A stretch of 64,000 nucleotides of DNA from Pseudomonas sp. GOM7 (GTDB lineage Bacteria; Pseudomonadota; Gammaproteobacteria; Pseudomonadales; Pseudomonadaceae). The notes below the pieces were generated by a model. The model did not search any database, had not been told where the DNA came from, and worked only from the letters and a program-made list of their open reading frames with translations. The stretch covers positions 2,728,001 to 2,792,000 of the forward strand of contig NZ_CP113519.1 in the NCBI RefSeq assembly GCF_026723825.1, written 5' to 3'. Made by a program: the position numbers and the translations under genes. Shown one piece after another: positions 7,670-18,280 of the stretch (the stretch's first letter is position 1; every line of letters begins with the position of its first letter).

Positions 7670-10600
7670 ATGAGCGCCATGAATGCCGTTACGCAGGACC
7701 TGAGTCAGTTGCAGGCCCAGCTCAAACAGAAGATCGACGCCGCCGGCAACCTTGAGCTGGGCGCCGGAACCACTGGTATCAGTGCCCTGGACAGCCTGTT
7801 CGGTGCCTGCAACGTGACCCTGGCCAGCGCCAGCATCAGCGACCCCGGCAGCACCTGGCCGGCCAGCTTCAGCGTCAGCGGTACGCCCAGCGGCGAATGG
7901 ACGCTCAACGGGCTGGGCGCCAACCCCAGCCTCAGCCAGTTGACCCTGACCTTCGCCCAGAGCGCCCAGGGCCAGGATATCAGCGCCAGCCTGAGCAGCG
8001 TCGCCAGCGCGACCCTTGGCCAAAGCAGCCTGACCTTCAGCGGCAGCCTCGACGACAACGCCGCCCTGGTTCTCGACCTGACCCCGCCGGATAGCCGTCT
8101 GCCGCTGCTGGCGGTGGGCAATTTCGCCTTCGCCAACCGCTTCGACGGTTGGCTGCCGGTGGATCTGCCGCTATTCGCCGAGATGTCGTTCAAGCAGATC
8201 GAGGTGGTCGCTGCCTATGGCGGCGATGACGACACCCGCTGCGCGGTCACCACCGGGGTCAACGGCAATTGGTCTCTGGTTCAGGGCGGCCCCAGCCTCA
8301 CTGGCGTCTGGGTGACCCTGACCAGCGCCAGCCAGACCGAGATGGATCAGACCATCACCCGCCTCAGCGGCACGGTCGGTGGCAGCCTGCTGATCGGCGG
8401 CCAGCCATGGACCGTGAGCGTCAGCCTCAATGGCAGCAGCCAGGTGAGCATCCTCGTCAGTGCCGACGGCAACCGCCAGCCTGCTCTGGCCGCCCTCGCC
8501 GGGCTGATCGCCGGCGATGCCGCAGCCAGCGCGGTGAACGACGCGGTGGCCAAGCTGCCGCTGGCCAACCTGGTGCTGGACAGCGTCGAGATCGCCTTCG
8601 ACTGGCAGCAGCGCCAGCTACTCAATGCCAGTGTCAGCGCCACCCTGCCCTTCACCTTCAACCAGGCCCCGGCCGACCTGCTGCTGTCCATTGGCCTGCC
8701 CCCGCTGCAACTGGGCGGCAACCTGTCGCCCAAGACCCCGGTGAAGATCCGCGACGTGTTGATCCAGTACCTCGGCGATGCTGGCGGCTTCCCCGACACC
8801 ACGGTGAGCAAGCTGGTCTTCGACACCGTGCCGGCGGAAGGCAGCTACAGCTTTGCCCTGGGCATGACCGAGGTGTTCAGCGCCGGCCCGCTGGCGCTGA
8901 ACAATGTCGATGTGAACATCGCGAAAACCAGCGACGCCACCACCGCTTCGATGAACGCCGACCTGACCCTGGCTGGCGTCGATATCGCCGTGGCCGCCGC
9001 CTACGACCAGGGTTGGCAGATTTCCGGCAGCACCGCCTACGGCCAGCCCCTGGCCATCGGCAAGCTGATCAACGACCTGACCCAGCAGTTCAACGTGACC
9101 TGCCCCGCCGCCATCAGCGAGCTGGAGCTGCAGAACCTCGCGGTCAGCCTCGACACCGGCGCCTCGAAGTTCACCTTCGCCTGCGAGGGCAGCTTCCCCA
9201 TCGCTGGCACCGAACTGGACTTCAGCATCGACCTTGAACTGTCGAAGCCGGACACCACCTGGGAAGGCAACTTCAACGGCACGCTGGTGATCGGTGCGGC
9301 CACCTTCAGCGTCACCTTCACCCAGGACAGCAAGGTCAAGATGCTGCGCGCCGAGCTGGTGCCCACCGCCGGCAAGACCCTGGCCCTGGTCGACCTGGCG
9401 CAGACCTTCGCCATCGACCTCTCCGGGGTACCGGCGGAACTGCTGCCGGTGCTCCAGCAGGCCTCGTTCACCTACGACTTCAACAAGTCGCAACTGGTGC
9501 TCACCGCCAGTACCGACAAGGTCGCGGTGAGCCTGGTCAGCGTGCCCGGCACGGTTCAGGGGCGCATTTATGCGGCGGTGGTGGAGATCGCCGTGGAAGC
9601 GGATATCTCGCAGTTGCCGGTGGTCGGCAACGAGCTGGCGTCGATCCAGCAGGTCGGCCTCGATGGCATGAGCCTGGTGATCGCCTCCGCGGTGTTCGAC
9701 AAGGATCAGGTCGATGCGGTCAACGCGGTGATTCCCAAGGGCCAGCCGCAGGTTCCGGCGCTCAGCGTCGAGGGTCGGGTGGTGCTGTCGGCCAAGCTGA
9801 TGCTCGGCGACCAGCCAGCCAAATCGCTGCAACTGGTCTTCGCCAAGCCATCGAAGCCGAAGCAGGCGCTGCGCGCTGCAGCCAACGACGACACCGCGCC
9901 GGTGCCTGCCGGCACCGCCAAGGCCCAGGGCAAGTGGGTCAACGTGCAAAAGAGCTTCGGCCCGATCAGTCTCAGCCGGGTCGGCGTGGCCTACCGCGAG
10001 CAGCGCGTATGGTTGATGCTCGATGGTGGCTTCGCCATGGGCGGCATCGAGATCGACCTGATGGGCGCGGCCATCGCCTTCCGCCCGGTGCTGCCACCGA
10101 TTCCCGACGGCGCCTCCCTCGACGGCCTGTTCATCGGCTACGACAACGGCGCGGTGACCATCAATGGCGGCCTGCTCAAGGTCGTCACCGAAGATGCCAA
10201 GGGCAACGAGATCACCGAGTACGATGGCCAGCTAATGCTCAGGGTGCCGAGTTTCCAGCTCTCGGCCATGGCCTCCTACGCCTCCCTTGACGGCTCGCCA
10301 TCGTTGTTCGCCTATGCCGTGCTCGCCGCGCCCATCGGTGGCCCGCCGTTCTTGCAGGTGGATGCGCTGGCGGCAGGCTTCGGCTTCAACCGCGACCTGA
10401 TCATCCCCGGCCTCGACAAGCTCGAACAGATGCCGCTGATCGCCGCGGTCAACGGTGGCTCGCCGTTCGCCGGCAAGGACGCCTCGCAGGCGCTGAAGGT
10501 GATGCACGATTACGTGCCGCCCTCCTACGGCGACTATTTCCTTGCCCTTGGCGTGCGGGTCGCGTCGTTCCAGATGATCAAGGGCTTCATCCTCGCCGCC

Positions 10601-12211
10601 GGCAAGCTGGGCAACGAATTCGAGATCGCCCTGCTCGGTCTGGCCTCGGTGTCGGTGCCGCCACAGACTTCTTCGCCTATCGGTTATGCCGAGCTGGTGC
10701 TCAAGGCGTCCTACAACTTCAACCGCGGCACCCTGTTCCTCGGCGCGCAACTGACCGCCAACTCCTTCATCCTGTCGCGTGACTGCCACCTTACCGGCGG
10801 CTTCGCCGTGGCCGCCTGGACCAAGGACAACCCGAACAACCCCTATGGCTACAAGGCCGGCGACTTCGTCGTTTCCCTCGGCGGCTATCACCCGGCGTTC
10901 AGCAAGCCGGACTGGTACCCGGACGTGCCACGCCTGGGCTTCAACTGGAACATCACCTCCGAACTGACGGTAAAGGGGGGGCTGTACTTCGCCCTGGTGC
11001 CCTCGGCGGTGATGGCCGGTGGCAGCCTGGAGGCGGTGTGGCAGAGTGGCGACCTGCGCGCCTGGTTCAAGGCCTGGGTGGACTTCCTGCTGGGCTGGAA
11101 ACCGTTCCACTACGATGCCGACATCGGGGTCAGCCTTGGTGCCTCGTACAAGGTCGACGTCGGCATCACCTCGTTCACCGTCAGCGTCCATGTCGGCGTG
11201 GAGATCCACCTGTGGGGCCCGGAATTCGCCGGTACCGCCACCGCCGACCTGTACGTGCTCAGCATCACCATCAGCTTCGGCGACAGCAACAAGAACGAGG
11301 TCAAGCCGATCCAGTGGAGCGACTTCAAGAGTTCGTTCCTGCCCGGTGGCGGCAGCACGCCGAAAACCGCACCACGGGCCCTGCTGCTCGCTGCCCTGCC
11401 GGCCAGCCTCAAGGCCGCCACGCCAGTGCAGCAGACCGACTCGGTGTGCCTGGTGCGGGTCGCCAATGGTCTGGTCAAGGATCTGGCCGGTGTCGATGAC
11501 ATGGACTGGGTGCTCGACCCGGAGCGCTTCGAGCTGACCACCTGGTGCGCCCTGCCGAGCAAGCAGGCCAGCTACACCGGCTCCGGCGCGGAGCAGGACA
11601 TCACGGCCAGCAACACGGCGTTCGGCGTCGGCCCGGTGGGGGTCAACAACGATTACTTCGTGTCCAGCCACAGCGTGGTGATCAGCAAGCTCGACGGCGA
11701 GATGAGCGCCGAGGACATTCGCGTCGACGTCAGCGCCGTGGTGGAAAACCTGCCGGCAGCGACCTGGTCCACCAGCGCCGCTCTTGACCCGAGTCTGAGC
11801 AACCTCAACGACGCGGCCCAGCGCGCCATTCCCAATGCTATGACCGGCCTCCGCATCAAGGCCAAGGCCGACAACCCCGACGTCACCCCGCTGCCCATCG
11901 AACTGAGCGTGCTGCGCGAGGAAATCGAGGCCAACCGCACGGTGACCTGGATCGCGCCCACCGTGCCCGCCGCCACTGGCTATGACCAGGACAACGCCAT
12001 GAGCCAGTTCACCAGCGCCCTGACCAATACCAGCGTGGCTGACGCTCGCAGCGCGATCCTCGCGCAACTGGCGGCGGCCGGGGTCGCGGTTAGCACCCAG
12101 GTCAATGTCGACCTGCTGGCACAGAACGCCGCCAACACCCTGCTCAGCGCCCCGCAGCTCTCGGTGCTCGGCGCCCAACCCACCACTGCTTTCGGAGCCG
12201 TCCGTTCATGA
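7670..12211 (+). CDS. 1513-aa beta-rich DUF6603-like protein
   Basis: The ATG at 7670 is preceded by a TGGAGA ribosome site. The protein has no signal peptide and is dominated by amphipathic beta strands. Residues 1 to about 700 contain repeated blocks of the type 'L-L-NLAVSLDTGASKFTFACEGSFP', suggesting an elongated beta solenoid or lipid-binding groove. The second half (about residues 760-1260) carries the features I associate with DUF6603: GGFAMGGIEIDLMGA, LTGGFAVAAW, GDFVVSLGGYHPAF followed by YPDVPRLG (from about residue 1064), then WKPFHYDADIGVSLGASY. The family name is from memory and should be confirmed. Function is unknown. The size and position make it the likely structural core of the operon's product. 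It overlaps the next gene by 4 nt. Confidence 0.65.
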   Translation: MSAMNAVTQDLSQLQAQLKQKIDAAGNLELGAGTTGISALDSLFGACNVTLASASISDPGSTWPASFSVSGTPSGEWTLNGLGANPSLSQLTLTFAQSAQGQDISASLSSVASATLGQSSLTFSGSLDDNAALVLDLTPPDSRLPLLAVGNFAFANRFDGWLPVDLPLFAEMSFKQIEVVAAYGGDDDTRCAVTTGVNGNWSLVQGGPSLTGVWVTLTSASQTEMDQTITRLSGTVGGSLLIGGQPWTVSVSLNGSSQVSILVSADGNRQPALAALAGLIAGDAAASAVNDAVAKLPLANLVLDSVEIAFDWQQRQLLNASVSATLPFTFNQAPADLLLSIGLPPLQLGGNLSPKTPVKIRDVLIQYLGDAGGFPDTTVSKLVFDTVPAEGSYSFALGMTEVFSAGPLALNNVDVNIAKTSDATTASMNADLTLAGVDIAVAAAYDQGWQISGSTAYGQPLAIGKLINDLTQQFNVTCPAAISELELQNLAVSLDTGASKFTFACEGSFPIAGTELDFSIDLELSKPDTTWEGNFNGTLVIGAATFSVTFTQDSKVKMLRAELVPTAGKTLALVDLAQTFAIDLSGVPAELLPVLQQASFTYDFNKSQLVLTASTDKVAVSLVSVPGTVQGRIYAAVVEIAVEADISQLPVVGNELASIQQVGLDGMSLVIASAVFDKDQVDAVNAVIPKGQPQVPALSVEGRVVLSAKLMLGDQPAKSLQLVFAKPSKPKQALRAAANDDTAPVPAGTAKAQGKWVNVQKSFGPISLSRVGVAYREQRVWLMLDGGFAMGGIEIDLMGAAIAFRPVLPPIPDGASLDGLFIGYDNGAVTINGGLLKVVTEDAKGNEITEYDGQLMLRVPSFQLSAMASYASLDGSPSLFAYAVLAAPIGGPPFLQVDALAAGFGFNRDLIIPGLDKLEQMPLIAAVNGGSPFAGKDASQALKVMHDYVPPSYGDYFLALGVRVASFQMIKGFILAAGKLGNEFEIALLGLASVSVPPQTSSPIGYAELVLKASYNFNRGTLFLGAQLTANSFILSRDCHLTGGFAVAAWTKDNPNNPYGYKAGDFVVSLGGYHPAFSKPDWYPDVPRLGFNWNITSELTVKGGLYFALVPSAVMAGGSLEAVWQSGDLRAWFKAWVDFLLGWKPFHYDADIGVSLGASYKVDVGITSFTVSVHVGVEIHLWGPEFAGTATADLYVLSITISFGDSNKNEVKPIQWSDFKSSFLPGGGSTPKTAPRALLLAALPASLKAATPVQQTDSVCLVRVANGLVKDLAGVDDMDWVLDPERFELTTWCALPSKQASYTGSGAEQDITASNTAFGVGPVGVNNDYFVSSHSVVISKLDGEMSAEDIRVDVSAVVENLPAATWSTSAALDPSLSNLNDAAQRAIPNAMTGLRIKAKADNPDVTPLPIELSVLREEIEANRTVTWIAPTVPAATGYDQDNAMSQFTSALTNTSVADARSAILAQLAAAGVAVSTQVNVDLLAQNAANTLLSAPQLSVLGAQPTTAFGAVRS

Positions 12212-13713
12212 TCAAGGCCTCTTCCACGCCGTTGAGCGACGGCAGCGTACAGTTCGTCGCCCATTGGCTGCCGCCGCTGACCGCAGGCAGCTACAGCATC
12301 ACCCTTACCCAGCACCTGCAGAACAGCGACCCGAACGCTACCGCCGACGCGGCTTTCGACGAAGCCTTCGTCAACACCCGGCATTTCGCCGTGCGCGGCG
12401 AACGCTTCAGCCTCGACGACAACGAGCTGGTGTCGCGCTTCCCGCCGCCGGACAACCAGGGCGAGTACCAGAACGTGCTGCCCCACGTGATCTTCAAGCG
12501 CCGTACCCTGCCCTGGGAACGCTCACCGGAGCTGGAGGCGGACAACGCCTCGTGGCTGGCCCTGTTGCTGTTCGAGCTGGACGAAGCGCCACCGCTGCAG
12601 TCGGTGCTGGCCGGCGACCTGCAGCGCCAGGCGTTCCCGCATAGTGCCGATGCAGCCAAGGCCGGCGAGTCGACGCCCAGCAGCCTGCCGGCCAGTACCG
12701 CCAGCTACCCGGACGGCTACGCCCTGCTCGGTAGCGCCGACAAGGCACCGACCTTCGCCCTGGCCACTGGTGAGAACTGGTACGACCCCTGCCAGGTGAT
12801 CGACGTGCCAGCGGAGCTGTTCGCCGCCATCGCCCCGACTCTCGATGAACTGGATTGGCTGGCCCATGCCCGCAGCGTGGTGCTGACCCAGAAGCAGGAG
12901 CAAAACGATGACGAGCAGGAAGGCAATTTCTCGGTGGTGGTGGGCAACCGCCTGCCGGCCCCCAACCAGAAATGCGTGGTGCACCTGGTGTCCCTGGAAG
13001 GCCTGGCCCGCTACCTGCCCACCGGCGACGGCGAAACCGCCGCGCCGCTGACCCTGGCCGCCGGTGGCACGGCGGAGAAACTGCGCCTGGTGTCACTGGC
13101 CAGTTGGTCGTTCACTTCCCTCGACCCACAGGAAACCTTCAGCGGCTACCTCGAAGGGGTCGACTGCGCGCAGCTACGGCTGCCAGCCCCGGCAAATGCC
13201 AGCGGTAGCGCCGGGCAGGCTGTTGGCAATGCCTTCGCCATGGGCTACACGGCGATGAACCACCAGACCCGCCTCGGCGACACCACGGTGTCGTGGTATC
13301 GCGGCCCGCTGCTGCCGTTCACTTCTGCGCCGGTGATCGTCCCGCCGCCGGGGGCCACGCCGCTGGTGGTTGCCGACCAGGCGGTGCGCTTCGACCCGGC
13401 CAGCGGCCTGATGGACGTCACCTACGCCGCCGCCTGGCAGATCGGCCGTGGCCTGGCCCTGCAGAACAGCCTGTTCGCCAGCACCCTCTATGCGTGGAAA
13501 CGCAGCGAAGCGCGCAAGGTGGCACAAAACAGCGAAACCCAGACCCTTAGCCTGCGCCTGCAAGCCTCGGTGACGCCGAACTCGGCGTTGCGCGCGCTGC
13601 ATGCCGCACCCACCAGCCAGCCCGGCCTGCGCGGCCTGGCCATCGGCCTGATCGCCGAATCCCTGGCCGCCCAGTGCGCCCGCTCTTCCAGTTCCTCGGA
13701 GACCGCAGAATGA
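12208..13713 (+). CDS. Unknown 501-aa protein with LPHVIFKRRTLPWER motif
   Basis: The gene starts in the stop of the DUF6603-like gene (ATGA). I cannot assign a function. The N-terminal 70 residues read as a beta domain (VQFVAHWLPPLTAGSYSITL). Near residue 90 comes LPHVIFKRRTLPWER, followed by WLALLLFELDE, a combination I have seen in uncharacterised proteins of large beta-rich gene clusters, though that is memory rather than a search. The middle contains VVVGNRLP and a segment ending MNHQTRLGDTTVSWYRGPLLP. The C-terminus is helical and ends in a Ser-rich tail. There is no signal peptide. Overlapping starts on both sides indicate it is made together with its neighbours and may be part of the same complex. 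Confidence 0.6.
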   Translation: MIKASSTPLSDGSVQFVAHWLPPLTAGSYSITLTQHLQNSDPNATADAAFDEAFVNTRHFAVRGERFSLDDNELVSRFPPPDNQGEYQNVLPHVIFKRRTLPWERSPELEADNASWLALLLFELDEAPPLQSVLAGDLQRQAFPHSADAAKAGESTPSSLPASTASYPDGYALLGSADKAPTFALATGENWYDPCQVIDVPAELFAAIAPTLDELDWLAHARSVVLTQKQEQNDDEQEGNFSVVVGNRLPAPNQKCVVHLVSLEGLARYLPTGDGETAAPLTLAAGGTAEKLRLVSLASWSFTSLDPQETFSGYLEGVDCAQLRLPAPANASGSAGQAVGNAFAMGYTAMNHQTRLGDTTVSWYRGPLLPFTSAPVIVPPPGATPLVVADQAVRFDPASGLMDVTYAAAWQIGRGLALQNSLFASTLYAWKRSEARKVAQNSETQTLSLRLQASVTPNSALRALHAAPTSQPGLRGLAIGLIAESLAAQCARSSSSSETAE

Positions 13714-14567
13714 CCCGGCTCGCCCAGCGCAACAGTCAGTTCCTCAACCTGCAGGCCATGCTCGCCGAGCCACAATCCAGCCTCCTGCGCGCCAATAACG
13801 GCGAGCCGCTGCCAGGCGAACTCACCCAGTGGTTGGGTAACCTCGCCGTGCTCAAGGGGCTGCCCTTCGGCTACCTGGTGCCGGACGAGGCCATGCTGCC
13901 GACGGAGTCGATCCGCTTCTTCGTCCTCGACCCGAACTGGATCAATGCCCTGCTCGAAGGCGCCACCAGTATCGGTCGCTCCTGCACCTTCGACGCCGCT
14001 ATCGACGCCCAGTTGGTGGCACGCCTGTATGCGGCGGTGTCGCCAGCGACCACGGTCAGCGGGTTCGTTCTGCGCTCCAACGTGGTCAGCGGCTGGCCGG
14101 GCATCGAGGTACGCGCCTACGACGCCGACGACAACCTGCTCGACGGCGTGCTGCGCCAGGAGGTGCTGGCGCCCACCGTGCTGCTGTTCATGACCTGCGG
14201 GCAGATCGACCATGTTGACATCGGCGAGCCGTCCGAGGCCATGCACTTCGGCGTCGATATCGGCCAGGGGAGCAAGTCGCTGCGCTATGTCACCGTGCCC
14301 AAGACCGCCCCGGCCGACACCCGGCCCGGCGATCAGATTGACGGTGTCAGCGTCGCTGTCAGCTACCGCGCCGCCGGAGGCGGCAAGCGCGTGCTGAAGA
14401 TCGCCGACCTGGCGAAGAGCCTGCAGGCACAACTGGTGGCCAGCAACGCCAACCTCGCAGCGGACGGCACCCAGCGCCCGTTCACCCCCGCAGAGTTCGC
14501 CCTGGAGCTGGTGGAGGGCGTGCAGACCGTGCGCTTCAGCAATCAAGACAAGGAGGTTTCGGCATGA
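13710..14567 (+). CDS. Unknown 285-aa protein with LVPDEAMLP motif
   Basis: I chose the ATG at 13710 because it overlaps the upstream stop (ATGA), the arrangement used throughout this operon. The protein has well-defined landmarks: GLPFGYLVPDEAMLPTES followed by IRFFVLDPNWINALLEGA (residues about 50-87), SGWPGIEVRAYD near residue 128, and MHFGVDIGQG near residue 178. These look like signatures of a conserved, unnamed family. The PDE-ML-ES-RFF-D-NW pattern is dense in charged and aromatic residues and may be an interface or active-site region. No signal peptide or membrane segment is visible. It overlaps the 1234-aa gene by 4 nt, and the AAGGAGGT before that gene lies inside this one. Confidence 0.6.
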   Translation: MTRLAQRNSQFLNLQAMLAEPQSSLLRANNGEPLPGELTQWLGNLAVLKGLPFGYLVPDEAMLPTESIRFFVLDPNWINALLEGATSIGRSCTFDAAIDAQLVARLYAAVSPATTVSGFVLRSNVVSGWPGIEVRAYDADDNLLDGVLRQEVLAPTVLLFMTCGQIDHVDIGEPSEAMHFGVDIGQGSKSLRYVTVPKTAPADTRPGDQIDGVSVAVSYRAAGGGKRVLKIADLAKSLQAQLVASNANLAADGTQRPFTPAEFALELVEGVQTVRFSNQDKEVSA

Positions 14568-17500
14568 GTGACAGCGGCCTGATCGTCCCCATCGATGTCA
14601 CCGCACTGGTCATCGGCAAGCCCGATGCCAGCGCGGTCAATGGTTTCGCGGCCGTGGCCAGCGACTTCGCCCGGATGCCGACGACCCAGGCGGTGGGCCC
14701 CTACCTGGCGCAGAACCTGCTGCCCAAGCCGTTCGACTCGGTCGACAGTCAGGACGCCATGCAGCCCGGTATCCACCTGCACTGGGCGCTGCCCGACAGC
14801 CTGGCGCGCGGCCGTACCGATGGCGGCAAGGTGGCCTTCCTCCAGGCGCCGAACCTGTGGCTGGTAACCCGTATCGCTGGCGGCAACGCCAACGGCAGCA
14901 CGGTGCAGACCGCCTGGGTGATCGAGAGCGACCAGTTGCAGCAGGTGCAGGACCAGACCCTGCCGCAGAACATCTATTCGCGGGCGGTGCCGGTGGCCCC
15001 GGATCTCACCGGAGCCAGCCAGCCGTTCCTGTTCCAGGGTCGGGTCTACCGCCAGGCCGACTGGGCCGGGCGCAATGCTGGCACCTACGCTAGCAGCAAC
15101 ACCACGGTGGGCTACGGTACCCCGGCCTATGCCGCGGCCTATCCGAACTGCCCCAACGTGTTCTCGTTCTGGGATCCGCTGGACGATGACGACGCCAAGG
15201 CCTTCACCGCCGAAACGCCGCTGTCCTACTCGGTGGTGGGCTGGTACGCCAACAGCGACAGCGACCCGCTGGCAAGTCTGGTCTACCCGCCCAGCGCCAC
15301 CACCGTGGAGGCGCGCCAGGCCTATATCGCCCAGACCCTGCAATGGGCAGTCAGCGATACCCCCGACGTACCCACCCGCACCGTATGCAACGGTCAGCTC
15401 AGCGGCCTCACCTGGGACCCGCAGCGAGCCTGGCTGACCCCGCCCAGCGCCGACGGCATCGACGTGGTCATCGCCGACAACACCGCCGAGGCAGTGGCGG
15501 CGCTGATCCAGGCGCGCAATCCCGAGGTAGCTGACCTGGAAACCTTGCTCAACGTGTTCCAGCAGGGCTTGCTGCACGAACTGGGCAAGGTCGGCGGCGC
15601 TGCCGCAGCCGACGAGGCAGTGCACCAGGCCGGCTTCGCCGCCTATCCCGGTGGCACCCTGTGGCTGGCACGCCAGATCACCGCACCGGGCGCCGATCCG
15701 TCTGCCAGCAACGGCCAGTTGCCGGACGTGGCCGTGGAACAACTGGAGCAGGTCAACCGCCTGCAACGCATGCTCGACGGCCAGAGCGCCGACCTCGAAG
15801 CCTTGCGCCAGCAACTGTTCGTCGACTGGGCCAAATTCATGCTTCTGCAGTTCAACAAGGCCAACCCGACCGCGCTGACTGCCGACCAGGCCCGTGCCTT
15901 CATCAAGAACTACGACCTGACGGCGATAACCGCACTGGCGGGCAGCAAGACCAGCAGCGGCAGCATCGCCACCTTGCAAACGCAGATCGACAGCGCCCTG
16001 GCCGCGCTACAGAAGACCCTCGGTACCGGCTGGGAGGTCAAACCCTCCTCGGCGGCGCGCTTCTGGCAGCCGGCCGACCCGGTGATCCTGCTGGCCGGAC
16101 GGCCCACCACCAAGGCCTCGGCGCGCCATGGCGGCGACGGTCGCTTCCATGCCGAGGGCCTGCTCGGCTGCCGCACCGGCAACCAACTGGTCAGCAGCCT
16201 GCGCGTGCATGGTTCGCTGTTCACCCCCGATGTGGCGCTGGCCGCCGCACCGGCGGGCGCCAGTTATCCGCCGGAACTCGGTGCGCTACTGGCCGAGTCG
16301 CTGACCCTCGACCCGCTGCGCGCCCCGGATCTGGCCCGGCAGTTCACCCAGGGCAATGGTGCTCAGCGTCTGGCGGCGATCGCCAGCGACACCCTGGCGC
16401 AACAGATCGCCAGCGCCCAGCACGCCGCGCGCGGCCAGCACCTGCTGGCGGCCGATGCCCGTAGCGGCGCCGCTAATGCGGCGGTGGCCCTGGTCGGCAA
16501 CGCGCCGTCGCCGGTGGGCCTGAGCACCTGGTCACAGCCCTGGCTGCCGACCTTTCTCAATTGGGAAGTGCTGTTCTACCCCTACCATCGTGTCGGCCTG
16601 GCCGGCAGCGGGATCGACTATGCCGCCGATGCGGTGACCGGCTCCTTCACCCTCGACCCGGATGGGCTGGACTTCGACGCCGTCGCCGGGTTGACTCCTG
16701 ACCCTGCGTTCCAGACCTATTCCGGCACCCTGACCCTGGCCGGACGCACCGAGCTCAACCTGCAGTCGCAGATCGAGGTCTACCTCAAGAACTACCCGGA
16801 CGACCCCAATGCCAAGGTTCTCCAGAGCATCCTCGGCCAGCTCGACCTGCAGGCCATGGCGCAAAGCCTGACCGGCTTCAACCAGGGCCTGCTGATGCGC
16901 AGCCAGACCCTGCAATTGCCGGTGGTGGACGCACTGAGCCCGTCGCTGATCGTGCGCAACTTCACCAATACCCAGGTGGCCCCGGCGATCGATGGCTTCA
17001 ACGTCGCCTCGCCGGCGCCGAACAACGGCTTCAACCCGCTGCGCTGCGGCGAGCTGCGGATCAGCCGCTTGCGCCTGGTGGACGCCTATGGCCAGGCGCT
17101 GGAGTTGCCGAAGCCGACGCCGATCATCGCCCAACGGCTCAAGCAGCGCCTGGCCGGTGGTGAGGTGGCCGACAATGGCAAGATCGTCCTGCCGCCGCGC
17201 CTGACCCAGCCGGCGCGCCTGCAATTCCGCTGGCTCAGTGCCAAGGATGGCCAGGCCGAGTGTTCCGATCAGGGGCCTGCGCCGATCTGCGGCTGGGTGC
17301 TGTTCAACCACCTCGACGACAACCTCGCCGTTTACGACGCCGACGGCTCGCCGATCGGCTCGCTGAACACCGTCGGCCCGCGTTGGCAGGGGGCGCCGGG
17401 CAGCGCCAACTGGACTCGGCCGTTCGACCAGGTGATGGCCTCGATCAACCCGTACCTGGCCAACTTCGTCCGCGCCCTCTACAACCAGCCTCAGGGCCTG

Positions 17501-18268
17501 GGCTTCCTCCAGGCTCTGCTCGCCACGCTCGACCAGGCCAGCGGTGCCAGCGGCCCGACGGCACCGACTGCCGATCCGAGCCTGAGCGTGCTGATCGGCC
17601 GGCCACTGGCGGTGGTTCGCGCCGCCTTGCGCCTGGAGCTGCAAGGCCAGCCTGCGGTGGACGATAGCTGGCCGGCCTTCGCCGCCAGCGTCGGCCTGAG
17701 CCCGGGCCAGCCGCGCCCCAGTGCCGGCATCGGCAATGTGAAGTTCCCGGTGCGCCTGGGCGACCTCGGCGTATATGACGATGGTCTGGTGGGCTACTTC
17801 GTCGAGGACGGTAGTGCCGAGCAGTGGAACACCTTCTACTCGCCAGCGGCCACTGGCGGTAATGGCGTGATGCCGGTGGACGTGAGCAAGACCGCGCTGA
17901 GCCCGGTGCCCACCTCTGCCGCTGGTGACGGCCTGGCCCTGACCCTGCTCATCGACCCTCACGGCTCGGTGAACGCCACCGCCGGCATCCTCCCGGTGAA
18001 GACCATCTGCATCCCCCGAGCCCAGTGGCAGCCGGCGCTGGACGCGATTGCGGTGACCTTCTTGACCACGCCGATGGTCGGCGCCGGTACGGTGATGCCG
18101 GTGCCGGTACCGCAGGAAAACGGTTTTACCTGGGAATGGGTGACACGCAACCCGGGCGCCACCGGCTGGAGCAACCTCGCACCCGGCTCGGCGGTACCCA
18201 CCGCGACCCTGGCGTCCCCGCAACGCATCGAAGAAGGCTGGTTGCGGCTGATCCGCGACAACGGTTAA
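14564..18268 (+). CDS. Unknown 1234-aa protein with GIHLHWALPD motif
   Basis: Translation starts at ATG 14564 behind a strong AAGGAGGT ribosome site located in the preceding gene. No function is recognised. The most distinctive element is GIHLHWALPDSL near residue 68, followed by the LWLVTR strand. A region around residues 310-450 is helical (VEQLEQVNRLQRMLDG) and could form a coiled coil; the remainder alternates beta strands and helices. No Walker, protease or transmembrane motif is evident. The operon position between the 285-aa and the Ig-like proteins suggests a structural partner of the DUF6603-like protein. The three unknown families (LPHVIFKRRTLPWER, LVPDEAMLP, GIHLHWALP) are contiguous with 4-nt overlaps, which argues for a conserved module. 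Confidence 0.6.
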   Translation: MSDSGLIVPIDVTALVIGKPDASAVNGFAAVASDFARMPTTQAVGPYLAQNLLPKPFDSVDSQDAMQPGIHLHWALPDSLARGRTDGGKVAFLQAPNLWLVTRIAGGNANGSTVQTAWVIESDQLQQVQDQTLPQNIYSRAVPVAPDLTGASQPFLFQGRVYRQADWAGRNAGTYASSNTTVGYGTPAYAAAYPNCPNVFSFWDPLDDDDAKAFTAETPLSYSVVGWYANSDSDPLASLVYPPSATTVEARQAYIAQTLQWAVSDTPDVPTRTVCNGQLSGLTWDPQRAWLTPPSADGIDVVIADNTAEAVAALIQARNPEVADLETLLNVFQQGLLHELGKVGGAAAADEAVHQAGFAAYPGGTLWLARQITAPGADPSASNGQLPDVAVEQLEQVNRLQRMLDGQSADLEALRQQLFVDWAKFMLLQFNKANPTALTADQARAFIKNYDLTAITALAGSKTSSGSIATLQTQIDSALAALQKTLGTGWEVKPSSAARFWQPADPVILLAGRPTTKASARHGGDGRFHAEGLLGCRTGNQLVSSLRVHGSLFTPDVALAAAPAGASYPPELGALLAESLTLDPLRAPDLARQFTQGNGAQRLAAIASDTLAQQIASAQHAARGQHLLAADARSGAANAAVALVGNAPSPVGLSTWSQPWLPTFLNWEVLFYPYHRVGLAGSGIDYAADAVTGSFTLDPDGLDFDAVAGLTPDPAFQTYSGTLTLAGRTELNLQSQIEVYLKNYPDDPNAKVLQSILGQLDLQAMAQSLTGFNQGLLMRSQTLQLPVVDALSPSLIVRNFTNTQVAPAIDGFNVASPAPNNGFNPLRCGELRISRLRLVDAYGQALELPKPTPIIAQRLKQRLAGGEVADNGKIVLPPRLTQPARLQFRWLSAKDGQAECSDQGPAPICGWVLFNHLDDNLAVYDADGSPIGSLNTVGPRWQGAPGSANWTRPFDQVMASINPYLANFVRALYNQPQGLGFLQALLATLDQASGASGPTAPTADPSLSVLIGRPLAVVRAALRLELQGQPAVDDSWPAFAASVGLSPGQPRPSAGIGNVKFPVRLGDLGVYDDGLVGYFVEDGSAEQWNTFYSPAATGGNGVMPVDVSKTALSPVPTSAAGDGLALTLLIDPHGSVNATAGILPVKTICIPRAQWQPALDAIAVTFLTTPMVGAGTVMPVPVPQENGFTWEWVTRNPGATGWSNLAPGSAVPTATLASPQRIEEGWLRLIRDNG

Positions 18269-18280
18269 GGAGTGACCCGG

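Noticed and set aside
10232..12178. Long minus-strand open frames inside the plus-strand operon, including one of 648 codons
   Set aside because: Antisense shadows of the 1513-aa gene. The plus-strand reading has overlapping starts, ribosome sites and family motifs.
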